From Nocardia goodfellowii (GTDB lineage Bacteria > Actinomycetota > Actinomycetes > Mycobacteriales > Mycobacteriaceae), in NCBI RefSeq assembly GCF_017875645.1, contig NZ_JAGGMR010000001.1, positions 6,634,001 to 6,698,000 on the forward strand: 64,000 nt of DNA, written 5' to 3'. Under the pieces are notes generated by a model. The model was not told the DNA's origin and did no database searches. It saw only the letters and a list, made by a program, of their open reading frames with translations. This document shows positions 8,691 to 16,262 of this stretch, piece after piece. A program made the translations under genes and the position numbers. The first letter of the stretch is position 1; the number at the start of each line of letters is the position of its first letter.

Positions 8691-9764
8691 TCACCGGCCC
8701 GCGCCCCGTTCCGGCGGCGGACCGACCACCTCGAGATCGAGTTCGGCGCGCGCACGGGCGAAGCCCTCGACGGGAAAACGCATATCCCCGCCCTCGACGT
8801 GCACGTGCGCCTCGGTCGGGGTGTTCATGTACTCGAAGAACTTCTCGAACACATCGGTGGTCAGCAGGCCGAGCATCTGGGTGCTGTGACTGTCGAAGGC
8901 GAAGCTGTGAATGGTGCCCGCCGGCGCGTGCAGGAAGTCACCCTTGGTGAGCAGGATCTCTTTCCCGTTCGCGTGCAACAGGATTCGGCCTTCGAGGCAG
9001 AGGAAGTTCTCGGTGTGCTGCCGATGGAAGTGCCGCGGGATGTAGGCGCTCTTCCCGCCGCTGGTGTGCATCGCGAAATAGGTTCCGCCGGTATTGCGGG
9101 ACCGTGCCAGATAGGAATTGAGTTGGTCCATGCTCGCCCACCGGTCGCCCGCACCAGCCTCGAGGACGTAGGGCGATTCGTCCATCGGCAGCGCCGCACC
9201 GGTGCGCGGCGGCAGCTCATGCTTCTCCAGATCGTGGATCACGACGCCGAACTGTGCCGCCAGCTCCGATTGCCGCCCCGGCGAAACCGGCTGGGCCGCG
9301 GTGATATCGAAGACATGCGCGGACGTCTCGCGACCGGCGGCCTGCGCGAACCGGTGCCCGTCACCGAGGGTGAGCCAGCTCAGGAACCGCGTGCGATGCG
9401 CGAGCATGCGGTACGCGTAGGGCGTCCCGGGCGGTATCGCGACGGACCCGCCGGGCGCCAAGACCTGCGTTTCCCCCGGCAGCCACACCTGCAACTGGCC
9501 ATCGGTGACATAGAGGAATCGATGCTCGCCCTCGTGCGAGAGGAACGGTGTCTCGATGCCCTTGCCGCCGTAGATATACGCGGCGCCGAACTGCCCGCCG
9601 GTGTCCTCCGGGTGAGCGATGACCGTCAGCAACTGACCGCCGAGCTCATACCGCTCCCCTTCACCAGCGGCCAGGTAATACGGAACGCAACGGCCGGGCA
9701 GCGTGTCGATCGCCGGAGCCACGGCATGCACTTCGTCGATAGCGGGAATGTCGAAGTCCGTCAT
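8691..9764 (-). CDS. quercetin 2,3-dioxygenase-like bicupin protein
   Basis: The product is 357 residues with two cupin domains: N-terminal (about 45-150, metal-ligand region SHEGEHRFLYV) and C-terminal (about 225-320, PRHFHRQHTENFLCLEG). Length and dual His-rich motifs fit the actinobacterial/Bacillus quercetinase group. These metal-dependent dioxygenases open the flavonol ring and release CO. The start ATG shares ATGA with the stop of the upstream alpha/beta hydrolase gene, so the pair is co-translated. The natural substrate may be another enolic compound; the flavonol assignment is by family resemblance. Confidence 0.75.
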   Translation of the reverse strand: MTDFDIPAIDEVHAVAPAIDTLPGRCVPYYLAAGEGERYELGGQLLTVIAHPEDTGGQFGAAYIYGGKGIETPFLSHEGEHRFLYVTDGQLQVWLPGETQVLAPGGSVAIPPGTPYAYRMLAHRTRFLSWLTLGDGHRFAQAAGRETSAHVFDITAAQPVSPGRQSELAAQFGVVIHDLEKHELPPRTGAALPMDESPYVLEAGAGDRWASMDQLNSYLARSRNTGGTYFAMHTSGGKSAYIPRHFHRQHTENFLCLEGRILLHANGKEILLTKGDFLHAPAGTIHSFAFDSHSTQMLGLLTTDVFEKFFEYMNTPTEAHVHVEGGDMRFPVEGFARARAELDLEVVGPPPERGAGR

Positions 9765-10702
9765 GATCGTTGCCGACCTTTCAGTGTGCGCGCGAAGAAG
9801 TCCGCGATGGCGGGGAAGCAGGCGTGCGGATGCCGTTCGGCGAAGGCCGCGCCCGCCGGAGTGGAGGCATGGATCCGTGCGAGCGCCGAGGGTTCGCGTT
9901 CGAGCCGACCCTGGTCGAGAAGCAGGCCGGGACCGAGCTCGAACACCGCACCGGGGTTGAAGAATCCGTGCCCGAAACCTTCGATGAGGTAAAGGATTAC
10001 GTCGTTGCCGTGGGCCACCAACGCGGTGTACAGCGCCATACTCTGGTCGTGCCGCACCAGGGTGTCGGCGAGTCCGTGCATGAGGAGAAACGGCGGCGTA
10101 GCGCCGCTTACCTGCAATGCGGGGCTCGCTGAGACCGCCGCGCCGAGATTGTCCCGAATGGGTCCGCCCAGCAGATCCGCCTCCGGCGCAACGGATTCCC
10201 CCGGCGCCCGCTCCCCCGCGAGGTCGATCATGCTCGGCAGGTCGGCGGGCCCATAGCCATCGACCACTGCCGCGACCGCGCTGCTGACCGACGACACTTC
10301 CTCGCCGGGCAAACACGCCACAGCAGAATGCACACCGGCGAGCGCTGCCAGATGACCGCCCGCCGAGGAGCCCCACAACCCGATCCGGCCCGGATCGATG
10401 CCGTGGTCAGCGCCATTGGCACGCAGCCAGCGCACCGCGCGGCGAACATCGAAAAGCTGACCGGGATGCGTCGTCGCCGGAGCCAGCCGATAATCCAGGC
10501 TCACCATGACGAAATCCTGGGATGCGAAGTGCCGCAACAAATCCGGGCAGGCCGTACGGTCTTGCAGCCGCCATCCACCACCGTGCAGCCACATGATCGC
10601 GGGCAGTGGCCGCGACATAGGCAGAGGCCGCACGACATCGAGCAGTAACCCCGGCGCGTACTCGAGTGTGGAACGACGGACAACGGTCGAAGCCGTGTCC
10701 AA
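9761..10702 (-). CDS. alpha/beta hydrolase (carboxylesterase/BD-FAE-like)
   Basis: The 313-residue alpha/beta hydrolase has an oxyanion-hole HGGGW near residue 40, the nucleophile elbow GSSAGG near 115 and the catalytic His in GFGHGFF near 260. I chose a TTG start (reading DTASTVV next) because GGAG lies 8 bp upstream; the upstream frame has no better start. Its stop overlaps the quercetinase start by 4 bp, so it could hydrolyse the ester (depside) product of flavonol cleavage or a glycoside or acyl ester. This coupling is an inference from context. Confidence 0.82.
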   Translation of the reverse strand: MDTASTVVRRSTLEYAPGLLLDVVRPLPMSRPLPAIMWLHGGGWRLQDRTACPDLLRHFASQDFVMVSLDYRLAPATTHPGQLFDVRRAVRWLRANGADHGIDPGRIGLWGSSAGGHLAALAGVHSAVACLPGEEVSSVSSAVAAVVDGYGPADLPSMIDLAGERAPGESVAPEADLLGGPIRDNLGAAVSASPALQVSGATPPFLLMHGLADTLVRHDQSMALYTALVAHGNDVILYLIEGFGHGFFNPGAVFELGPGLLLDQGRLEREPSALARIHASTPAGAAFAERHPHACFPAIADFFARTLKGRQRS

Positions 10703-10745
10703 GGGAAGAACTCCTTCGAACGCAGAACCCGGGCCTGGGTCGCCG

Positions 10746-10772
10746 CAACCGCGGTTGTAAGGCCTCACCTTA
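10746..10772. promoter_or_regulatory. possible operator: two adjacent palindromes upstream of the hydrolase/quercetinase operon
   Basis: CAACCGCGGTTG (10746-10757) is a perfect 12-bp palindrome. It is followed directly by TAAGG-CCTCA-CCTTA (10758-10772). Both lie 44-70 bp upstream of the TTG start in the divergent region shared with the F420-type gene. No regulator gene is adjacent, so the binding protein is unknown. Confidence 0.4.
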
Positions 10773-10888
10773 GGTCTCTGCCTGCGTCGGACTGTAACAG
10801 CCCACCCACCACACTCGCCAGCCTTGGGGGCCGTCGCGATCGAAGACGAAAGACCATACATTGGACTTGAAGTGTACGGTCATCTTTT

Positions 10889-11401
10889 ATGGCAACTCCG
10901 ATCGAACCCGGCGCACAACACCCACCCAGGCCCCGTCAGCTGGACTCGCCGCTGATACCGAAGATCCTCAAATATGCGGGCAAGGCACAGGTCTGGATCT
11001 ACCGACGCACCGGCGGCCGCATCGGCGGCACATGGCGAATCGGTGCGGGGTTCCGGAAACCGGTGCCCACGCTGTTGCTCGAACATCGCGGCCGCACCAC
11101 CGGCACGATCTACACCGTGCCGCTGCTCTACCTCGCCGACGGCGCCGACATAGTCGTGGTCGCCTCGCAGGGCGGGCTGCCGAAACACCCGCAGTGGTAC
11201 CACAACCTGCGCGCGCACCCCGATACCCACATCCAGATCGGCCGGGAACGCCGAGCCGTCCACGCGACCGTCGCCGATCCGGTGCAGCGAGCCCGCCTAT
11301 GGCCTCGGCTGACCGACCTCTACGCGGACTTCGCCACCTATCAATCCTGGACCGACCGCGAGATCCCGGTCATCATCCTCAGCGACCAGCGAGCCGTTTG
11401 A
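10889..11401 (+). CDS. F420-type nitroreductase-family protein (Ddn/DUF385)
   Basis: The 170-residue product carries the Ddn-like signature: TLLLEHRGRTTGTIYTVPLLYL (split-barrel core), then VVASQGGLPKHPQWYHNL and HPDTHIQIG. These proteins are deazaflavin (F420)-dependent reductases of mycobacteria and nocardiae that reduce quinones or nitro compounds. Here only the family is secure, not the substrate. Its 3' end overlaps the convergent acyl-CoA-binding protein gene by 23 bp. Confidence 0.88.
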   Translation: MATPIEPGAQHPPRPRQLDSPLIPKILKYAGKAQVWIYRRTGGRIGGTWRIGAGFRKPVPTLLLEHRGRTTGTIYTVPLLYLADGADIVVVASQGGLPKHPQWYHNLRAHPDTHIQIGRERRAVHATVADPVQRARLWPRLTDLYADFATYQSWTDREIPVIILSDQRAV

Positions 11402-11651
11402 GGTTTTCCACCAACGCGATGTATTCCGACCGAGCCTCCTGGCGACTCATCCCCTTCATCCCGGCCCAGAGGTTCCATTTCGCCCTGGCGTCGCTGTCGT
11501 CGTCGGCGGGTGGCTCGGTGGTGTTGTCCCCGACGACGGCCTGTTGGAAATAGGCATACAACTGGAGCGCGACGCCTTGGGACGGCGGGGGCGTCAAACC
11601 TCGCACATCGGCGTGGGCGGCCTCGAAGGCGTCCTGGGAATCCGTCACCAT
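11379..11651 (-). CDS. acyl-CoA-binding protein (ACBP family)
   Basis: The 90-residue product has the classic ACBP signature KWNLWAGMKGMSRQEARSEY near residues 60-80 and DAFEAAHADVRGL at the N-terminus. Total length matches ACBPs (about 86-90). It is a cytosolic four-helix carrier that sequesters long-chain acyl-CoA, plausible in a mycolate-making organism with heavy acyl-CoA traffic. GGAAGGA sits 6-7 bp before the chosen ATG. ACBPs are common in eukaryotes and sporadic in bacteria. The reading frame overlaps the convergent upstream gene by 23 bp. Confidence 0.85.
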   Translation of the reverse strand: MVTDSQDAFEAAHADVRGLTPPPSQGVALQLYAYFQQAVVGDNTTEPPADDDSDARAKWNLWAGMKGMSRQEARSEYIALVENLKRLAGR

Positions 11652-11753
11652 GATGTCCTTCCACGAATAGAACCGGGGCGGCTCCCCGGTCGATAGATCG
11701 GATAGCCATCTCGCGCCGGATCTATCACGGAACCCCGGCACGACCGCCGGCGG

Positions 11754-12746
11754 TCATCGCAGCGCTTGCTCGAACATCGGCCAGGATTTGTGCAGATCGT
11801 CCTGCCAATAGCCCCAGGCATGGGTGCCGTTCGGTCGGAGATCGAAGATCGCGGGCACACCCGCTGAGCGCAGACGCTCCTGTAACTGACGGGTGCACAT
11901 GTTCGCGATCACCTCCATCGGCGCACCGAACATCAGTTGATAGAGCAGCTGCGTGATGTCGCCACCCGCACCTTCGAGGCTTTCCCTCGGTCCCGGCAGG
12001 CCGGTACCGGTCGCGACATAGACGGCCGTACCGCGCAACTTGTCCGCTTGCAGGTAGGGGTCGTTCGCCCGCCAGGCCGGATCGCCGGGTGGCCCCCACA
12101 TATTGGCGGCGGTGCCGCGCTGCGTGGTGACCACGGCCTGGACGATGGCCTGGCCCGCCGGATCGCTGGTGCGCACACACCCGCTGTAGGAGCCGATCGC
12201 CCGATAGAAACCCGGTGCGGCGAGCGCGAGCTGAAACACCGAGGTTCCCGCCATCGACACCCCGGCGATGGCATTCGCCCCGGTGCCGTGGAATTCGCCG
12301 TCCACGATCGGCGGCAGTTCCTCGGTCAAAAAGGTGGCCCAGCGCTGCTTGCCCAGCACCGGATCATCCGCGCGCCAATCGGTGAAATAGCTCCCCGCGC
12401 CGTCCAGCAGCACCATCACGTTCACCTGCTTGTCGGCGAAGAAATCGGCGATATCGGTGCGATCGATCCAGTTCCCATCCGAACCCCCGCTGGATCCGTT
12501 GAGCAGATACAGCGTAGGTGCCGGGGTTTCCGGATCGGCGGCACGCAGCAGCGTCATCCGCACGGCTCGGTCCATCGCCGCCGAATACACCTCGAGCTGT
12601 GTCTGCCTACCAGGTCCCGGGCGTTGCTCCACAATCCGCGAAGTGTCGGCCGGCACGGGATCAGCATGGGCGGTCGCACCCACACAGGCGAGAAAGAGCG
12701 AAGCGGCAAGCAGCACCGTGCCCGTTCGCCGCGATCGGTTCGGCAT
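11754..12746 (-). CDS. secreted mycolyltransferase-like esterase (antigen 85 family)
   Basis: The 330-residue product has a Sec signal peptide (RRTGTVLLAASLFLACVGATAHA, cleavage about residue 28) and an antigen-85-type alpha/beta hydrolase fold. Visible elements are the nucleophile motif GVSMAGTS near 163, FFADKQVNVMV, GNWIDRTD and the C-terminal catalytic His in NGTHAWGYWQDDL. Ag85 proteins transfer mycolates between trehalose mycolates and arabinogalactan in the envelope. A paralogue at 34937-35908 shares the same motifs. Confidence 0.88.
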   Translation of the reverse strand: MPNRSRRTGTVLLAASLFLACVGATAHADPVPADTSRIVEQRPGPGRQTQLEVYSAAMDRAVRMTLLRAADPETPAPTLYLLNGSSGGSDGNWIDRTDIADFFADKQVNVMVLLDGAGSYFTDWRADDPVLGKQRWATFLTEELPPIVDGEFHGTGANAIAGVSMAGTSVFQLALAAPGFYRAIGSYSGCVRTSDPAGQAIVQAVVTTQRGTAANMWGPPGDPAWRANDPYLQADKLRGTAVYVATGTGLPGPRESLEGAGGDITQLLYQLMFGAPMEVIANMCTRQLQERLRSAGVPAIFDLRPNGTHAWGYWQDDLHKSWPMFEQALR

Positions 12747-13060
12747 GTCGACTCCTGCCCGCTGAGACGGCTCCGATTCGCAGTCAAGAGCATTCGCGTG
12801 CGGACCCGCGCGCTATTCGCGCAACCTTGTGGGCGTTACCAATCGACGGGAGTTTCTATCGAGGTCGCTCCCAAGCGGCCGCGCCCGAACTCATGGCCGG
12901 ACGGGACCCGCCATGATGACCGCGAGCGCTTCGGCTCGGGTGGTGATCTCCGGCAGGGCGGTCAGCCACCGGGTAGGTCCGGCCCCTGATTCTCCGCGAA
13001 CCCGCCTCGCGCGCCCCGGCCCGAACACCCCGCTGAGCCATGTCCGGGACCGGCGAACGG
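12747..13060. other. intergenic region, no supported gene
   Basis: These 314 bp lie upstream of the mycolyltransferase-like gene. They contain short open frames on both strands, none with a convincing start site, domain or codon pattern. The part next to 12746 presumably holds that gene's promoter. Confidence 0.5.
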
Positions 13061-13573
13061 TCAGAAGGTTATGGCTGTGAAGATTTCGTTGACCAACCCC
13101 AGCGTGGCATCCCGGTCTTCACCTGCCGCCATAACCTGCTCGTAGAAGCGACCGTCGCTGATCGGCAGGTGGAGTATGGACAAACGCATTGTGCCGCGGT
13201 TTCCGGCGACTTCGGCGTCGTTGGTGATGACATCGGAAAAGGCGCTCTGATGCAGCACCTGCGCGATATTGGCTTTGTGTTCCGCGATGGTCGGGGGATG
13301 CGCGGGGCCGAGCTGCATCTGTCGCGTATTGCAGAACAGGAACGCCATCGGTACTCCAGCCGTCTGGGGACGAGGATAGATCAGCAACTTTACGCCGCGG
13401 CCCCCGAAGACGGCGCCGAACACCCCGGTAGCGGGCAGCGATGTTCGGACCCCCGGATCGCGCGATCGCCGTGCCCACGCGAGCGTTTCGAACGATCCCG
13501 CCCGACCGTGGACCGTCCAAGAACTCAGCACGACGGTCGGAGCATCCAGACATGTCTTCGCGCAACGCTTCAC
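13061..13573 (-). CDS. hypothetical protein, start uncertain
   Basis: The frame keeps a plausible amino-acid composition and GC-rich third codon positions to the stop (ending with VNEIFTAITF), so it looks coding, but I do not recognise the family. Segments include VVLSSWTVHG, a Gly/Val-rich stretch GVFGAVFGGRG and VITNDAEVAG. I set the start at a GTG (13573); a second GTG at 13531 would give 156 residues instead of 170. No strong ribosome site decides between them. The frame stays open back into the epoxide hydrolase gene, where it is only a shadow. It could also be a degenerate gene. Confidence 0.5.
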   Translation of the reverse strand: MKRCAKTCLDAPTVVLSSWTVHGRAGSFETLAWARRSRDPGVRTSLPATGVFGAVFGGRGVKLLIYPRPQTAGVPMAFLFCNTRQMQLGPAHPPTIAEHKANIAQVLHQSAFSDVITNDAEVAGNRGTMRLSILHLPISDGRFYEQVMAAGEDRDATLGLVNEIFTAITF

Positions 13574-13667
13574 CGCCCTCGTCGGCCAGTCACCGATGGC
13601 CTGTCCGGCCGGGTAGCGACTGAATATTGCGGTACGCCTGCCGCGGCCCTCCCCCGGGGTTCGATTG

Positions 13668-14909
13668 TCAGCGACGTCCTCGAAAGGTGCGACGTAAGTC
13701 GTCGGTCCATTGCTCGGGGATCTCCCAGGGGATGAAGTGGCCGCCGCGGTCGTGGACGGTGAGATTGACGTGGTTGTACCACTGGGCGCGGTCGCCGGCA
13801 CAGAAGTGTTCGACGCGTTGGGCGGTACTGACACCGGGCGGGTTCTCGTAGCCGACGAAAGTGATGCCGGTGGGGGCCTGCACGACCGGGAGGCGGTCGT
13901 GCGACGGCGTCCAGGGATAGCGATTGTTGTTGGCGTAGAGGCGAATCGAGGTGCCGATGGTGTTGGTGGCCCAGTAGATCGTGGCGTGGGTGAGCAGATC
14001 ATCCTTGCTGAACACCGTTTCGATGTCGCCGCCGTTGTCGCTCCATTTGCACCAACGTTCCAGAATCCAGGCGAGCATGCCCGCCGGAGAATCCGACAGC
14101 GCGTGGGCCAGGGTGCTGGGAGCGAGCATATGTGCGGCCAGGTGGACGGCGAAACGCCTGTCCAACTCCACGATTCGCGCGCGGTCCGCCGCGGGCAGGC
14201 CGTCGGGAATCGGCTGCCCGCCACCGAGATCCCAGGCCCGGTCGCCGTTGAACAGGGTGAGTTTCAGTCCGGATCCGATGTGAATGGCATACAGCTCGTC
14301 GGCGTATTTGTGCCCGAGCTGAGCGGTGACCAGCGCACCCACGTCGCAGCCCGCGGCACCGTATTTCCGGTAACCCAGAACATCGGTCATCAGCGTGTGC
14401 CAGAGGTCGGCGACCTTCCAGAAGTTGAGATCCGGACGGTCCGTCAGCGGGCTGGAGAACCCGAAGCCGGGAAACGACGGCACGATCACCTCGAACGCGT
14501 CGGCCGGGTCGCCCCCGTGCGCACCCGGATCGGCCAGCAGGTCGGCGACCTTGGACCAGTGCCAGAACGTCCAGGGCCAGCCGTGGGTCAGGATCAGCGG
14601 CGCCGGATTCGGTCCGACGCCGGGCCTGCGCATGAAATGCACTGGCACTCCGTCGATTTCGACGTGGTAATGCTGGTATGTGTTGATCTTCGCTTCGGCG
14701 GCGCGCCAGTCGTATCCGCCGCGCCAGTAGTCCACCAGTTCCTGGAGATAGTCGCGGGGCACGCCGTAATACCAGTCTTCATTGCCGACAGCGTCGGGTA
14801 GCCGGGTCAGCTCCAGGCGTTGCCGCAGATCGGTGAGCACCTGGTCGGGAACGTGAATCTTGGTCGGCGACAAGGGAAATGGCCGCGTTTCGTGGGTGCT
14901 GTAGCTCAT
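13668..14909 (-). CDS. epoxide hydrolase (EHN-type, microsomal EH-like)
   Basis: The 413-residue product has the N-terminal EHN lid region (about 10-115, FPLSPTKIHVPDQVLTDL), the oxyanion motif LILTHGWPWTFWHW near 110, the nucleophile Asp in GAAGCDVGA near 190 and the C-terminal His in HDRGGHFIPWE. It hydrolyses epoxides to diols via an Asp-ester intermediate. It is divergent from a MarR regulator with a palindrome between them, suggesting control by a hydrophobic or phenolic inducer. Confidence 0.9.
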   Translation of the reverse strand: MSYSTHETRPFPLSPTKIHVPDQVLTDLRQRLELTRLPDAVGNEDWYYGVPRDYLQELVDYWRGGYDWRAAEAKINTYQHYHVEIDGVPVHFMRRPGVGPNPAPLILTHGWPWTFWHWSKVADLLADPGAHGGDPADAFEVIVPSFPGFGFSSPLTDRPDLNFWKVADLWHTLMTDVLGYRKYGAAGCDVGALVTAQLGHKYADELYAIHIGSGLKLTLFNGDRAWDLGGGQPIPDGLPAADRARIVELDRRFAVHLAAHMLAPSTLAHALSDSPAGMLAWILERWCKWSDNGGDIETVFSKDDLLTHATIYWATNTIGTSIRLYANNNRYPWTPSHDRLPVVQAPTGITFVGYENPPGVSTAQRVEHFCAGDRAQWYNHVNLTVHDRGGHFIPWEIPEQWTDDLRRTFRGRR

Positions 14910-14942
14910 CTGACCTCCTACGCCGGTTGCACCTCACTTTAC

Positions 14943-14955
14943 ATAAGCAGCTTAT
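14943..14955. promoter_or_regulatory. MarR operator candidate
   Basis: ATAAGC-A-GCTTAT is a perfect 13-bp palindrome in the AT-rich 84-bp gap between the divergent epoxide hydrolase and MarR genes. Position and symmetry fit a MarR dimer site that could repress both promoters. A related half-site (CTATAAG) occurs about 20 bp further right. Confidence 0.6.
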
Positions 14956-14993
14956 TTAATCAACTTCTATAAGCCCCGGATATAGTTGTCGGC

Positions 14994-15431
14994 GTGGACG
15001 ACATCGACGATTTCGACGTGGCCGCCTTCACCACGGCGATCGAGGACTTCAACCGCTGCTACATCCGCATCCCGGTGCGGGAAAAGCTGCCGTTCACCAC
15101 CCTGTCGGTGCTCGACACCCTCGCCACCCGAGGGCCGACGCGCCTGACCGATCTGACCGTGACCGAGCAGCTGACCCAGCCCGGTATCACCCAACTCGTC
15201 ACCCGTCTGGAACGCGACGGACTGGTGTTGCGCCGCCGCGATCCCGCAGACGGGCGGGCCGTGCTCGTGCACCTCACCGACGCGGGCCGACAGGTGCGAG
15301 ACAACCGTCGCGACGACCGCGTCCGGCACCTCACCCCGATGGTTTCCGAGCTGAGCCCCGCACACCGTCGAGCACTCGCCGCAGCGCTGCCCGCCCTCAC
15401 CCGGCTCGCGGAGCTCGGACGTGCGCGCTGA
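14994..15431 (+). CDS. MarR-family regulator
   Basis: The 145-residue product has a MarR winged helix: recognition region LTDLTVTEQLTQPGITQLVTRLERDGLV followed by the wing RRRDPADGRAVLVHLTDAG. It uses a GTG start 84 bp from the divergent epoxide hydrolase gene, with a perfect palindrome between them. It probably represses itself and the hydrolase until an aromatic or lipophilic ligand binds. The ligand is unknown. Confidence 0.88.
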   Translation: MDDIDDFDVAAFTTAIEDFNRCYIRIPVREKLPFTTLSVLDTLATRGPTRLTDLTVTEQLTQPGITQLVTRLERDGLVLRRRDPADGRAVLVHLTDAGRQVRDNRRDDRVRHLTPMVSELSPAHRRALAAALPALTRLAELGRAR

Positions 15432-15450
15432 GAAAGCGCGCGAAACAGCG

Positions 15451-15900
15451 TCACCCCGCGTTTCGCGGGTCGAACGCCTGGGCAACGGACAGGCTGTCTT
15501 CGTAGACGTGGTGGCGAGTGATCAGATCGTTCTCGACGGTGAGGTGCAGCGCGAAACGGGCGCTATAGGCGCGGCCGGTGGGCCGGGCGGTCTGGCGAAT
15601 CTCCCCCAGCACCACCGCATCCGGGCCGTCGACCAGAATGCGTTCTACCACCGTGCCGACTCGATCGGGCACGTGGTGCCGGGCGATTTCGCGATAGTGC
15701 TCAGCCGCGTCGGCGCGGGTGGCACGGTGCCGAATCCAGGGCGTCTCGTTCCGGCCGTGCTCGTGCTCGGGCCAATCCAATTTCCAGTCGCTGACCGGGG
15801 CGTACAGCGCGGCGGTTGCTTCCGGGTCGCCCGACCCGATCCGACGAAGTAGTTCTTCGACGACGGTACGAGTGGCGGTTGTCGCCGCGAGGTCGCTCAT
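15451..15900 (-). CDS. SnoaL-like / NTF2-fold protein
   Basis: The product is about 149 residues with an NTF2-like layout: N-terminal helix VVEELLRRIGSGDPEATAALYA, then a cone-shaped beta-sheet region with AVVLGEIRQTARPTGRAYSARFALHLTVENDLITRHHVYED. The family includes polyketide cyclases, hydratases and ligand-binding proteins, so no reaction can be assigned. I prefer the ATG giving MSDLAATT (15900); an ATG six codons upstream (15918) is also possible. It lies tail-to-tail with the MarR gene. Confidence 0.75.
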   Translation of the reverse strand: MSDLAATTATRTVVEELLRRIGSGDPEATAALYAPVSDWKLDWPEHEHGRNETPWIRHRATRADAAEHYREIARHHVPDRVGTVVERILVDGPDAVVLGEIRQTARPTGRAYSARFALHLTVENDLITRHHVYEDSLSVAQAFDPRNAG

Positions 15901-16117
15901 GACTGCCACCATGCCCAAGCCGGAGGGCGCTGTCGATTACCTCCGAGGTAATGGTGGTCTATCCCGCCGATGGTGTGAGCACGATTCTGCCGAACAAGGT
16001 CACCACCATCTTTTGCTGCACCAGGAGGACCGTCCCTCGTCCGACCGGCTACCGCCGGTCCCGCGACTGGCACCGGCTTCGGCGTCCCTGGACATGGGGC
16101 CCAGCGCGGTTCGGGTG

Positions 16118-16123
16118 TAACCT
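16118..16123 (+). promoter_or_regulatory. -10 element (TAACCT) for a leaderless leader-peptide transcript
   Basis: TAACCT fits the actinobacterial TANNNT -10 pattern and ends 7 bp before the ATG at 16131. Transcription would then begin at or next to that ATG and the leader peptide would be read from a leaderless mRNA. No Shine-Dalgarno precedes the ATG, which agrees. No clear -35 was found at 16-19 bp spacing. Confidence 0.5.
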
Positions 16124-16130
16124 GCCGACC

Positions 16131-16181
16131 ATGCAGCGCGCTCGATTCACTACGACGCCGGACGACGTCCCGGCGCGCTGA
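16131..16181 (+). CDS. threonine leader peptide (16 residues, Thr-Thr-Thr) of a putative attenuator
   Basis: The short ORF reads MQRARFTTTPDDVPAR and stops at 16179-16181. Codons 7-9 (16149-16157) are three consecutive Thr codons, ACT ACG ACG. The ORF ends 15 bp before an intrinsic terminator, which itself lies 38 bp before a threonyl-tRNA synthetase gene. This matches ribosome-mediated attenuation: scarcity of charged tRNA-Thr stalls the ribosome on the Thr run and changes which hairpin forms downstream. The arrangement is read directly from sequence; the function is inferred. The larger in-frame open stretch upstream of the ATG is not supported. Confidence 0.75.
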   Translation: MQRARFTTTPDDVPAR

Positions 16182-16206
16182 ACACTGTTCTGATCAAGCC
16201 CCGGGC
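16156..16206 (+). promoter_or_regulatory. attenuator leader: protector and antiterminator segments
   Basis: Segment 1 CGCCGGAC (16156-16163) overlaps the last Thr codon and can pair with segment 2 GTCCCGGCG (16167-16175) with one bulged C. The CCCGG of segment 2 (16169-16173) can alternatively pair with CCGGG (16201-16205) in the 5' arm of the terminator, a 5-bp antiterminator. A ribosome stalled on Thr codons would cover segment 1 and free segment 2. One at the stop codon would cover segment 2 and let the terminator form. The short antiterminator helix is the weakest part of the model. Confidence 0.55.
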
Positions 16207-16224
16207 GGATGCCCGGGGCTTTTT
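16197..16224 (+). terminator. intrinsic terminator (attenuator hairpin) upstream of thrS2
   Basis: AGCCCCGGGC (16197-16206), loop GGAT, GCCCGGGGCT (16211-16220), then a T-run to 16224: a perfect 10-bp GC-rich stem followed by T residues. It lies between the Thr-rich leader peptide and the synthetase start, so it must be read through for synthetase expression. Confidence 0.85.
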
Positions 16225-16262
16225 CCGTGTGCTGATCCGCCCATACCTGGGAGGAGACCCAC

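Noticed and set aside
12829..13080. 83-codon plus-strand ORF
   Set aside because: No ribosome site, no domain, and basic Arg/Pro-rich composition typical of shadow frames.
16081..16262. T-box riboswitch for thrS2
   Set aside because: I looked for the conserved T-box sequence and a specifier hairpin and saw neither; the Thr codons, stop codon and terminator fit a leader-peptide attenuator instead.
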